Shown: positions 1-15,010 of the stretch, piece by piece
How positions within the stretch are numbered: position 1 is the first letter of the stretch
Layout of the letters: each line of letters starts with the position of its first letter
Assembly: GCA_019155185.1 (NCBI GenBank)
Contig: CM032816.1
Coordinates: 2,519,418-2,583,417, forward strand
DNA from: Beaufortia kweichowensis
Taxonomy: Eukaryota > Chordata > Actinopteri > Cypriniformes > Gastromyzontidae
DNA length: 64,000 nucleotides
Direction: 5' to 3'
Notes under the pieces: generated by a model
Told to the model about the DNA's origin: nothing
Seen by the model: only the letters and a program-made list of their open reading frames with translations
The model's database searches: none
Translations under genes and position numbers: made by a program

Positions 1-3000
1 GCGTTTGGTTTCGTTGTCCTCTGTTAATCATTAAGATAGTTGTCTCATATGTTGTTTTAATAATAGGAATATTGCGCAAATATGCTACTATTTAAAACAT
101 TAAAATCGTAAAAAAGTGCAACAAAATGAACACAAATTGTTCAGCTGGATAAATGAATGACGTTATGATAACCTGACTGTGACCATTTACAGGCTAATAA
201 CAAATAATTTACCTAATAAGTTTTCTACCAGTCATCCTTTACAAGGTAAACATGCCAGTCTTGTACTTTGACAATATAACTTTAACATGAAAGAATGTAC
301 TTTTATTTAATTTTGTTTTTACATGGTACTTTCTGGACAGCATAACCTCAACCATCATCCATTCATTTTACAAATACATCATGTGTTTCACTAAACATCA
401 GCCTGTTTATCGTTCTCTTGACCTTTTCAGTTTTTCTGCATTTCCTTGTCATCTTGTCTATATCAAGCTTACTTTTCTCTTAAATCATCACTACTGTCAG
501 TCCTAGAACAATTTAAACAGTGACTCAAACTTTGACTCTTATTGCTATAATAAACAGGATGTGGGCACACAGCTGGAAAAACTAGTGAAAGACAGTGTGT
601 GGGATGTCTAAATTTGGGGCTTTTGCTAAAAACGTAGAAGCTCATCAGCACAATGGTCATTTGAATTTCAAACAGATGACGCATGTACCCTTAGCACACG
701 GTGTTCAGAGGAATTTAGAGTTAATCTTTCATACAGTAGTCTCTGAGCTCAGGAAAAAAGGCTGTATAGGCCATGCTGTGGAAAACACAATGATTTCTTG
801 CATGATTAATAATGGAGAAAAGACCTTGTTTCTGCTCCTTTAAACAGATGAATCATTGGTGATTTTCCCCAGCTGGGGGTCGACTGCCTTTGAGTGGGTA
901 TGCTAGCATGTAATTTATAGCTTTTCTGTTTGATGAGGTCAAACGCAAAAACTAGTTAATGACATCATCGTCATAACTTTGATCTATGTGCAGTTTACCA
1001 TTATATGACAGCAGGTGCTCTTTTTGCTAGATTCTTAAGATATTTGTATTTTTTATTTAATTACTTTTACTTTACTTTAGCCAGATTAGATTATTGGTAT
1101 TAAATTGTTTCATGGCTGTTTTAATATCTGTTTTAGAGAATCAAAGATTGAAATAATCGTATGGTTTTGCTTAATTTTCGCATGTTTGCTTTTGAAATCA
1201 TGTACTGCACAGTCATCTTTACTGCTAGAGAGTGTGGAAACAGATCACAGATCAGTTCAGATCAGACAAATATTCCAATAAAATAATAAACTTACAACCT
1301 CACTAAAATTGTTTATTGTAATTGTACTGATAAAAATGATGATTGTAGAAAATAATGAACTCAGACAACCACGGCTTTGCTTTAAGATTATCAGACATTT
1401 AATGATGTATTGAAACGCATTGTGTTTATCAGGCTGTGATGAAAGAGCACATTACCATACTGTATATAAAGCAAACATTTCATTTCAACCTGTGAATGAA
1501 GTCACTGGATTTCATTACACACACCGTGTATATTTTCACACCTCGGCTCCATAACCGACACGCAGCTAACACAAATCACCAAACATATGCACAAGACCAG
1601 TCACACGCACACACAGGCCAACACATTTACACAAATCCTTGCATGTAGGCACACACACATGTAAGGCACACACACTCTGTGATTCGGCTTAATTTAATCA
1701 GCAGTGGGATATTGACACCATATGCGCTCTAATCATTGGTTGCGGGCAATCCTGATTAGGTTATTACAGATAATATAGTTGTCTTCTGTCACAATATCGG
1801 TATTTTGCATCCGAGGTCAACAATAGGAAATCACAGTTCAACTCATGCATATTGACATATCAATCATTTACATACAACGGTGTTACGGAGTAATATCTTT
1901 AATCATATCAGACATTGTCTCTGTTGGGAGTCGATGTTTAGCTTGGCAGGCATTTTTTGTGCTGCCCGGAGTGATTTTCTCACAGCGTGGATTAAAAATG
2001 ATTGTCGTAACAGCAAGGCCTCATGGAACGTAAAGAAAAATGCCGGTGTCAAACTGAAGTCGATTTTGTTGATGAAATAATTTGAACAAATGCATTCTGG
2101 GAATTTCATTACAAAGCAACAAATGTGGAGCAAATTAGCAACTAATTAAACAATTGAAATTTTTAACTAATTGTATTTAGCAAATCACAGTCAAGGCCTA
2201 TTATAAAAATCTATTATAACAGCAAATACAATCATTTTAAATAACATTTTGAATCTATAAACAGTTTCTCAATCCATTTTGTCTCGTGTATACACTGGCG
2301 TTAAAGGATTTGTGATATTGCAGTCTTTTCTCATTCTAAAAGCACAAAACACTCTGTAGTGTTGGATCCTATCTCATCTGCATCTCTCCACGCTAAACAT
2401 TTCCATTTAGAGTGATTTAAAGGAGGGAGTTTATGTCTCTGCCATGTGCGTCCATCATCCGCAGACATGCCTGCCGTCCCCGGGCCCCTCTTTGCCTCTG
2501 TAAACCTGAGTTATAGAACAGCTATTTGAAAAGATAATAATTTAACTTTCTCTCCACCGTTACACTGAGGAAATTGATGTGTTTTTGTTGATTGCCTAAC
2601 GTTTCCGTGTAGTTTAGGAGGCGGTATCGGAGATGTTGTGTGTGATGTTGGTGTGATTCAAAACTCAGCCATGCAAAAGATCACGCAAAGCTTTGAAATA
2701 TGGTTGTAAGAAGTTTTTTGAAAGAATACAAGTTATTTTAATTTTTTTCAGTGAACAGAAAATTAAATTTTGTTAAAGTTGTTTAGAAGACTATTCAGGC
2801 TGTTCTTTTACATCTGATGTATGTGGATGGTGACCATGTCGAGCTTAAAAACAGCATCATACAAGCCTGTGTACTTCTAAAGCTTTGTGGTCGCTTACTA
2901 TATACATGTAGATACACCTGTTATATATAGTAGATCGATTTTGTTCACTTTTAGGATATGCCACAGTAGACATTGTGATGTATCTTATATTGTGTTCCAC

Positions 3001-3221
3001 AAAAGAGTTTTAGAGTAAAAAGAAAGAAGGATAAAAAACAAATTAATTTTTAATTTTGTGGTTAACTATACCTTTAAATGCAAAAGTATGAAAGAGTTTG
3101 AAGAGACTACGGCCAACCGTGAGTGTTTGTTGGTGTAGGCATTGGCCTTGTGCCCATCCTGTGTTATACCTGCATCTCAATGAAGCTGGCAAGGTGATTT
3201 ACTGGCAAGGTGTCTCAGCTG

Positions 3222-3223
<2 letters not shown>
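1..3223. other. Non-coding sequence, no gene seen
   Basis: AT-rich sequence without a credible exon. A CA-rich stretch of short ACACAC runs at about 1515-1680 is the only low-complexity feature. The stretch at 2340-2540 is more balanced in composition and might be regulatory, but I see no decisive motif. Confidence 0.6.

Positions 3224-3266
<43 letters not shown>
3224..3266. repeat. (CT)n microsatellite, 43 bp
   Basis: Uninterrupted CT dinucleotide run followed by CCTTTTTTTT. The open frames across it on either strand (Leu-Ser or Arg-Glu repeats) are artefacts of the repeat. Confidence 0.97.
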
Positions 3267-3268
<2 letters not shown>

Positions 3269-4164
3269 TTTTTTTAACCAGCGAGTCAAAGCGACATTGA
3301 TCTCTCAGCCAGGCAAGGTGACCTACAGAGCACCACTTCCCAAGTCTCTCTGTTCTCGTCTTCATCTCTCCCCCTTTTCTGTTTTTTCACGGTGGAGTCA
3401 GCGGCGGGCCGCGACCCCGGCGAGTGATGTCATGTCCTGTGGCAGAGAGCACATCAGTGAGGAGAATTTGAAAACAAAAGCGAGTCCTTGAGCCACGCCA
3501 TGCCACTCTTGTATAAAAAAAACCACCTCCTCAAAAGTTTTAAAGCCCATGCCATTCAAACACCACTAAACGTCACTTTCAGCATGTTTTTAGGAATATC
3601 TCAATATTTAATAAATAGCTATTAAATATTTTTTTGTATTTATTAATTGCTATAATAAATAATTATTGCAACATTTGCTTGTTGTGCATGCACAGCATTG
3701 TCCCAAAGCACAAAAAAAAAAAAAATCGATTTTCTGCATTTAGTACATTTAGCTTTTTAGCTCTATCTATTTATTTTCTGCATTTAATACATGAGTACTA
3801 AATCTCATGGCAATAATGAGAACATACTGTAGATTATTATTATTAGCAGAAAAAAATATTAGGGGTATAAAAGTGATTCCCAACTGATTTCAAGTAATGA
3901 AAAAACACCAGGTCTAAATTAATGGTTAGTTTTAGATGGCTTATCAAAAGTGTTTTTATTAATGTTATCCTAAAGCAGTAAGATGTTTATGTTAATATTT
4001 CCCAAATACCAAATGTGCACACCAACATACAGTATATCTGTAATCAAAAGGCATTTGCTGAGCTAAATAAAATATAGGCCCTTTAGTTATTAAAGCAGCA
4101 TTGCTTTAACAAAGTTAATCCTTGAACATTAAGCCACACTACATGTGTTGGTGGAAGGACATTT

Positions 4165-4490
4165 TGAGTCTATTTGTTGTCTGTGTCTTCCTCGTTTCAC
4201 CATCTTGCTCTGCTGCCCTGTCTCTGGACTGTTTTCATTCAGACTACATTTCCCATAACCCTTTGCATGGGCTCATTAGCTATCATTACTCACACCTGTG
4301 TCTTGTTATCTCCTTGTCATCCCCTGTATATATAGCCCTTGTGTTTCAGTTGCTTTTCTTCAGTTGTGGTTGTATGTTATTTTCCTGGTTCTGGTTCTGG
4401 TTCCTGGTTGGAGTTGCTAATAAATATAGCATTGGATCTGCCACCTTGTTTACCTGCCTGCTGTTCAGAATACTGTGTGTTTGTATTTGT
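4165..4490 (+). mobile_element. Solo-LTR-like retrotransposon relic
   Basis: The segment has the order expected of an LTR: an upstream region containing ACTACATTTCCCATAACCC and a CACCTGTGTCTTG block, a TATA box (TATATATAG, 4326-4334), a short transcribed part with a degenerate GGTTCTGGTTCTGG repeat (4387-4409), and a polyadenylation signal AATAAA at 4419-4424 followed by GT-rich sequence. It resembles LTRs I know from cyprinid genomes, but no internal retroviral-type coding region, primer-binding site or second copy is present. Boundaries are approximate. Confidence 0.5.
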
Positions 4491-5423
4491 TTGGTTTACT
4501 GCTTCTTAAAATGTGTGTACAGTTCTGTATCCTACTTGTCTGAAGCTAATAGTGATTTGTACTGGCAAGTTTGAAAAGTATCATTAAAGTAGTGCCATGA
4601 ACTATACTCCAAACCTTTACGTTCCAATTAATGTTTTTGCATGTCTTTTTCAAGTTGTCATTTAAGTTACATGCAAGTGAAAAATACTTCACAAGCAAAA
4701 AAGTTGCATCATAAACATGTTGGATTTGTGGGTGAAGTAACACTTCAATATGTATCACTTTAAACTCTGGTTTTGGTGGTTTTAAAGGTTGTTCACAGAC
4801 TGAAGTAATGATTGTGTTAGATAGATGTAACGTTTTGCACTGTAATCTTTTTTGGAGATGATTCAAGCTAACAGAATTTGCTCTGAACAAATATCCTGTA
4901 TCTACTGCGCTGCGAGGTCAAAGTTCAGTCTGCCTGGCCCACAGTGATTACAGAACAGAATGAATGGCTTTGTGAAGTGAACTGGGTCGAGGGATTTAAC
5001 AGGCTTTTCTTTAGTCGCAGCAATGGTCTATAGAGAGATGTGTGGCGGAGAGCTTTAACTACATAAACACATGTGAATACTGTAAGAATAAGCGTCACAT
5101 ACACTGCCATTTGTTATGGTTGAGTTTAATAATGCGTGTTCATAAATTTGCACAATTAGCATCAGTTTTACATCGTAGTTTAAAAAATTATATGCATTAC
5201 ATTTGTACTGCTGAAGGGTTATGCAGTTATTTTCTGTTTATTTTTTGTTTAACAGGTTTATTGTTAACAGCTACAGTAAGATAATACTAACAGATGCTTG
5301 TTTGAATGTAGTCATAAAACAGTTTTTCTCTGTTTATATAATATTTGATATACTGCAAAACTGTTAAAATTCTTCAATCCGTTACATTAATTCTCCTTCT
5401 CTTTTTTTTGTTTGTCACAAAAG

Positions 5424-5491
5424 GACGTCAAGAAAGTTTCTACACCTGTGATACAACCTCTGACCCCTGCCCTTTGCCCCTGCAGTCTGAG
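5424..5491 (+). other. Isolated exon-like segment (68 bp) with strong splice sites
   Basis: A long T/C tract (CTCCTTCTCTTTTTTTTG) followed by CACAAAAG forms a good acceptor at 5423, and GAG|GTAAGA at 5491 is a near-perfect donor. Two of three frames are open throughout: one reads DVKKVSTPVIQPL, another RQESFYTCDTTSDPC. The third stops after nine codons. If maf were spliced into this segment from AT|, the product would be a very short tail ending at that stop. Length 68 is not a multiple of three. It could be an alternative exon of the plus-strand transcript, a lncRNA exon, or chance. Confidence 0.3.
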
Positions 5492-5561
5492 GTAAGACCA
5501 AAGATATTTATTGTTTAAAGTTTTAAATTTGTTCAAAATATTGTCATGTCAAATTATAATT

Positions 5562-5755
5562 TACACTGTAAAAACTAACGCACAATATATTATATTAATA
5601 TGAGGGAATTTTTTGTAAAGATTTTTACAGCTGTTTCACCTGTATTTAAAATTTTACACTCCATCGTATTGTGTTTTAGCATTACCGAAAATCTCTGTAA
5701 AATGAACAGATAATGTCCTGGCAGAAAATTATCAGTACCTATTTTTTAGAGTGTA
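5562..5755. mobile_element. Short inverted-repeat (MITE-like) element, TACACTGTAAAA family
   Basis: The left end TACACTGTAAAAAC and right end TTTTTTAGAGTGTA form inverted repeats matching at 12 of 14 positions. The interior is AT-rich and non-coding, with several TTTACAG/CTGTAAA pieces. Termini of this kind are widespread in cyprinid genomes. A related copy sits at 58281-58464. Confidence 0.6.
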
Positions 5756-6950
5756 ACATAATCTGTTAAATAACGGAAAATGACAATCATTACCCACAAA
5801 TACCGTATGATGGATGTGTATTGTGTTGTGACACGCTATATTTCTGTTAGTCGTGGTCTCAAATATGAGTATGAGCTTGTATATCCATTAATTCAAACCA
5901 GTGGCTAACAGGCAGGTTAGAAACTGGGACTGTTCAGTTTATGACGTTTGGGAATGTGAATGAGAGAGGTTTGTCCAGCATCGGCATGTAACTTTGGTTT
6001 GAAGTGATAGAGATTTCTTTTGCTTACTATAGACATGACTTTATATCTCTTTCTAAACTGACATTATTGATGACAATACTTTGGGCCACAGACCCTGAAA
6101 TGTGTCAGGTTTGACTTCATCTGTGCGGTTTTAAATTGCTCTTTTAAGTCAGATGTCAGTTCAAAATCTTATATATTATAAAAAATTTCATTTAACCATA
6201 CTAATGTCAGTAGGCGTGAGGGTTAGATTTTGTATTTACAGCTTATTATCATTAGTGTTATAACAATCACAAATACAAGAGATACACAATAGTGTAGTCT
6301 CTGAGTATTGTGTTTGTGTGGTACACACAAAGGACAGTACTGGCTTTCTGAATTGATACATCAGCATATAGCCGCACAATTCTGAGTGAGGTCAACACTG
6401 AGAAAAGACAAAGTGTGTCTTATGCGCTTGAAGGTACTTTTAATGTTACTGTATTTGTTAGATTGTGTTGCTATTGTGTTGACAATATAGCTAAATTAAT
6501 TTAAATTCATTTTCTGTTGTCCTATGCAGCATACCACCCCGCTGTGTGTCTGTGTGTGTCTGTGTTGAATGTAACCGAATCCAATAAGGATATGAGTTAT
6601 ATTTAGCGGCGGCTCCTGAAGATACCCGCTCAACCACATAGTTAAAAATACACAGAGACTCAAGGAGAGACGGTACTGTATGCTCTCATCTGTCCTGACC
6701 CACGGCTGGATTCAGACCTGTGTAAAAGATCCCACCATGTGCTCAATTAGCACCCGGCGCACACGGGCTTCGGAAAACACTGCGATGAGGCCGATGGTCG
6801 AGGGATCCTAAATATAGGAACGTTCAGGGTTCTGTGTCTGAATTTCAACCGCTCTTGGCCTTTATATATTTTTGAGAATTTTAATGTGATTGTGCATATA
6901 TTTCCACCAAAACACAACACTTGAAGGCAGTAGGACTTCCTGTAGCCTGT

Positions 6951-10650
<3,700 letters not shown>

Positions 10651-10707
<57 letters not shown>

Positions 10708-10747
10708 GAACAGATGCAGCATAGAAATATGAATTGTGTGCTTGTGC

Positions 10748-10837
<90 letters not shown>

Positions 10838-10839
10838 GG
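10651..10839. repeat. Paired (GA)n microsatellites
   Basis: Two GA tracts, 10651-10709 (one AT interruption near its end) and 10751-10839 (ending in G-rich imperfect units), are separated by about 40 bases of unique sequence. Here the purine strand is the plus strand, opposite to the CT tracts at 3.2, 7.0 and 22.5 kb. Confidence 0.97.
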
Positions 10840-11199
10840 GTGGGGGAGGAGGAACAGTCCCCAGCTCTGGTGCAATTAGAATAATTTCAGATTAATATGA
10901 GGATTCAGTGCTTATCTGCAGTGAAGAGGCACTTCCACATCAATCAAAATGCAGAGGGGAGGCATATTAACCCCGCACTTACTGCCACACATAATCAACA
11001 CTGTCCTTACTGCTTCCCCTCACCCCTTAAAGATAACTCGATTTTTACATTTTCTGAAGGAAACGTCAGTGGTACAACCCCTCAGACCATGAAACACTCA
11101 TTGCCATTGATGTTTGTTGTGTTTTGGAGGGTTGCCAGGGTGTTGCCATGCGGTTAATATAGCACATTTAATGACATTTTGTAGTTTTTTTTTTTTTTG

Positions 11200-11345
11200 A
11201 GGTGGCTTGATTGGGCCTTATTATAGGTTTTTTCTAAAAAATCGCACCTTTTGTATGATTCAAATTAAATTCATACAAAATTATACAAAATGAATTATCC
11301 ACCTTGTAAAACAGTTATGAACTCCTGTGAGATCAGGCTGGTAAA
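11200..11345. repeat. Dispersed-repeat fragment (ATGAATTA-CCACCT-GTAAAA family), copy 1
   Basis: Contains CATACAAAATTATACAAAATG, then ATGAATTATCCACCTTGTAAAA, ending GTGAGATCAGGCTGG. The same modules recur at 18537-18735 (ATGAATTAGCCACCTCGTAAAAATACG), so this is a dispersed repeat, probably a non-autonomous DNA element common in cyprinids. Ends are not resolved. Confidence 0.5.
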
Positions 11346-11989
11346 TATATCATTAAGTTTTGGTATCCACAGTAGGTATGTGGGGATCATCCTTATTTTA
11401 TCACCCACAAGCCAAAAACTATAAATCTATGAGTTCGAAAAATAATCTTCACCTCTATTCTAACCGAAATACGGTATAATTGCTTCCATCTCCTCAACAA
11501 GCCTCTTGATTTTAGATTCCATTTAGGACTAGTTGTGTAGTGATTACATACTGCAGTCAGAGAATGTGTATTAGGTGTATTTTGTTCCATGCAGTGTCTT
11601 GTAACCGCAAGTGCCGCCTACTCGAAAATGTCAAACGGAAGCCATTTGACGACTTTTGCCTCTTATTTTCACACACCCGCCTCATTTCCACTAAACTCAT
11701 CAGTTTCTGTCCAAATCATGCATCCTAAATGGGACGAGTAAACCAGAGGCTTACTTCAAACGTCTGTTCTATTAATGTTACCACAACAGTCACAGCAGCT
11801 CATTCAAGCTATAGTTTCTTATACGCCTAGTGTGACAGTCATCATGGTGACTTTCATGTCCTCCTTCAAAATTTGCAATTAATCTTTTGCAGATGCTTTT
11901 GTCACGAGTGACTCATAAAAATGAGCAAAATAATAAAGCGATTCATCTTTTGATCATGTATTTGTGCAAAGTCAGGCATCACTTTAACT

Positions 11990-12140
11990 TTAAAGGAGCA
12001 GTACACCAATAATGAAAGTATGGTCATCATTTACAGTACTTGTGCTGTTGCAAATTCTAGGACTTCCGATTCTCTGCAGACTTTTTCCGTACAATATAGG
12101 TCAATGGGGGTGAAAACTTTTCAATGATACCTTAAATTGT
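11990..12140. repeat. Degenerate Angel-like element fragment
   Basis: Starts TTTAAAGGAGCAGTACACC and continues AATGAAAGTATGGTCATCATTTAC, a decayed form of the Angel-type terminus seen intact at 49230 (TTAAAGGAATAGTTCACCC). The interior CAATGGGGGTGAAAACTTTTC also resembles the centre of these elements. No matching right end is recognisable. Confidence 0.45.
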
Positions 12141-14060
12141 AAATGTTTTGCTATTTATAATGCTTCTCATCTGATCAATGCTATGTTTATTTATATAGCT
12201 CTGTACTCTCGCTATACGCTAACAATTGACTTATTTGTGTTCATTTCTATTCTATTTACACAGTATTAGAAGTTAGTAGCCTCACTAAGTTCTCCAGAAC
12301 TATAAATGAGAAAGTTCTAAGCAAACGTAATCTATTTGCGTGTGTGTTTGTCCGCCTATAAAACGGGCAAATCAAAGGCAGCCGGTGCTGTGCGGAGCAG
12401 CCACAGGCCATGCTGTATATTGGTGCGATTTCCCCGCTGGGACACACACACACAGATAGTGTAATGTACTCTCCGCTAGGACACCTCATTTACAGCCAGA
12501 ACATTCTGCGGATAAAAGAGGCTTTTTAACGATTCAACACTCCAATTCCCACCAGCGCTGCCTTTCCACCTTCACTTTCTTCATTATTCTGTCGATTGCT
12601 GAGTGTTCTGAGTAAACACAGAGACGTGGATGCGTTCTCTCCATCAGTCTGAATGAATTCTGACGGCTGGGTTTGTTAGATTAGCTCCGTGATAATCTGC
12701 GCACACAGATCCTGATATCCGGGGATTAGATTACAACAACTAAAATAAAACGCACTCCTCATCCGCTCTGCCGTTTATAAAAAAGGAAACAAATGGGGAA
12801 AACAATATGCTGCCTATAATAGAGATTAGTTTAAAAATATCCACACTGGTCAGTGTATTTACCTATAGTAGAGTCTGCGTATTCGATTGCGGAAATCAAG
12901 GTTGTACAAATGCGTCTTGCAGTATTAATAGCAGTTGTATTGTTTTTCTCCGTTTGATGAATCACCTCTCTGTTAGTCTCATTTATAAGTGGCTTTATAT
13001 AAAAGCCTGTTAAATTAGCAAATGCAAATCAGGAGATGTATAACTAAAAGCTTTCCACGCCAATGTTTTATAACCTCGTCCCTACTGTGATGTCATAATG
13101 CACAATTTAAATATTAAATTTTTTTGTGGCTCATTTACTTTTTCCAACATTTGGATTTTTGTATGTGTGGTAGATTTAAAAAGTCTAAAATATTGATGTT
13201 TTATAGTATGGTGTTGATTTTTTTTAAACATTTTAACTGGTTAGCACTAGTGCCTCGAATGACTTCACACTTCTTCTAAATTTCACCATGACAACAACTG
13301 AATAAAATTAATTGCAAAATGGCTTGAAAAGTAAAGCTGCTTCTGAGAAATTGCAAATGCTCGGTTTGCTAATTCATTATGAATGCAATTAAGTGCATAT
13401 AGCGTATTTTTAAGTGTCCAAATACTTTCTCAGGCCTCCACACACAAGCGAGAGAAAGAGAGAGAGAGAGCAGTAAGTTGGCACACAGCGTGAACATACT
13501 GTGCTGGTTAAACAAACAGAGAGTGTGTTCCCTGTGTCCTTTATTTCTCTCTCACACACGCACACGATCTTATTATAGCACAGAGGAAATAGACCCAATA
13601 TACCCTCACACTAGCATGAATATTTACCAGCAATGAACTGCACAATCCAGCTTTTACAATACACACACACACATGCCTGTTTACTTGCCTCGAACATTGT
13701 AAGTGTTAAGTGTTGTATTTAAAGTAAATTATATATATTGCGATCTAACACAAATCATGAACATTATTTACTGTACAATGCTCATAAATATTTGTTAGTT
13801 TTAAGTGAGGTTTTAAAAAAAAGAGTTTCTTCTTTGAACTGGATGGGGTCATTGTCCTGCTTCTATCCTAAACCCAGATTGTCTTTCATATCTTATGTCA
13901 TACCTTTTTTATTTATATTCGCTGTACCCAAAAACTAAGTGAGTTGCACAGTTCAGATTCCTGTTCAATTGACACTAGCATATGTTCTCCGATTTCATTA
14001 CTGGTTTATGTAAGTCTGTCTTTTAATAATAAATATCAGTTACACGAGCTGGAAGTCTAC
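12141..14060. other. Non-coding sequence, no gene seen
   Basis: No exon with supporting splice signals was found. Short CA and GA runs at 13440-13470 and 13662-13672 are the only simple repeats. The stretch 12480-12740 has more even base composition and may contain a regulatory element, but nothing specific can be named. Confidence 0.5.
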
Positions 14061-14061
14061 A

Positions 14062-14560
14062 TTTTTGAAGGCATACTTCATCCAAAAGTCCTTTGACTTA
14101 CTTCTTTTCATATGTTTAAAACCACAAAACTTTCTCACGTTGAACACAGATATATTTTGCATAATATTTTGGCAGCTCTTTTTCATATAGTGAAAGTAAA
14201 TGGGGACTGGGGCTGTCGAGCTGCCAACGAGACCAAAAAACACCATAAAGTATCTCATGTGACTCATGTACTAATAACTTACAATCTTTGGAATCCATTT
14301 AATAGATGTGAGAAAAATCTATAAACGTCTTGCCTCAAGACACATCCGCATATGTGGAATGATTTTGTGGCACATTTTGTGATGTTTTTGTCCTTTTTCG
14401 GAGCTTGACAGCCTCAGTCCCTATTCACATTCATTGTACAGTATTTAAAAGATCACATGGAGCGTTGTGTTAAATTTGCCCTTTTGAGTTTCACAAAGGA
14501 AAGGATGTCATACAGGTTTGGGGTGACTTGTGTAATGTTTAGTAAAGAGTTTTTCCTTTT
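14062..14560. mobile_element. Palindromic Angel-like element, about 0.5 kb
   Basis: The segment is a diverged palindrome. The arm at about 14187-14224 (GTGAAAGTAAATGGGGACTG, then GGCTGTCGAGCT) is the inverse of 14400-14438 (GAGCTTGACAGCC, then CAGTCCCTATTCACATTCA). Outer parts (ACTTCATCCAAAAGTCCTT and GATGTCATACAGGTTTGGGG) match the outer part of cyprinid palindromic elements. Non-coding; the overlapping short frames on both strands are spurious. Confidence 0.6.
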
Positions 14561-14589
14561 TCGCCAAGGTATTTTATCTTAAGTTTGCA

Positions 14590-15010
14590 GTGTGGCATCT
14601 TCTGCAGCGCTTAATTGCTTTGCTGATGATATAAAGGTCAATGATTTCCTCCAATAACTGCCCTTGTTTCTGCCGTTGTATTCCTCATAATTCAGAATAT
14701 TATCTCCTAACATGGGAAAGTGGGCGAGTGAAAATCCACTGCATGTATCTGTTTAATCTGAGAACGTTAACATCTCTCGTATCAGTGTCGCATGTGCGTT
14801 TGTCTCAGCGGTTTCACTTGTGTAATTACGCGCTCATTCATGTGTTTTTACACGCCGCTTAACAGTGTGAAATTAACTGCACAAAATAGAAACAATTAAT
14901 TGTGGCGCTTTGCAGATGTACTTAAGCGAAAGCCATTATGATGGAGTTAAATGGAAGAAAAACGCTGCAAGTGAAACCGGAGGTTCCTGTGACGTGAAAT
15001 TAGAGCAAAA
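14590..15010. promoter_or_regulatory. Enhancer-like non-coding block
   Basis: Repeat-free sequence with GCTTAATTGCTTTGCTGATG, CAATTAATTG and GTGAAATTAACTGC, giving clustered homeodomain-type (TAATT) sites and a TGCTGA half-site like those bound by Maf factors. Composition is even across the block and it lacks microsatellites. This is a motif-based guess; conservation cannot be tested here. Confidence 0.25.

Noticed and set aside
4122..4574. 150-codon plus-strand frame with hydrophobic Cys-rich residues.
   Set aside because: It covers the LTR-like relic, with its TATA box and polyadenylation signal inside the frame, so it is not a membrane protein gene.
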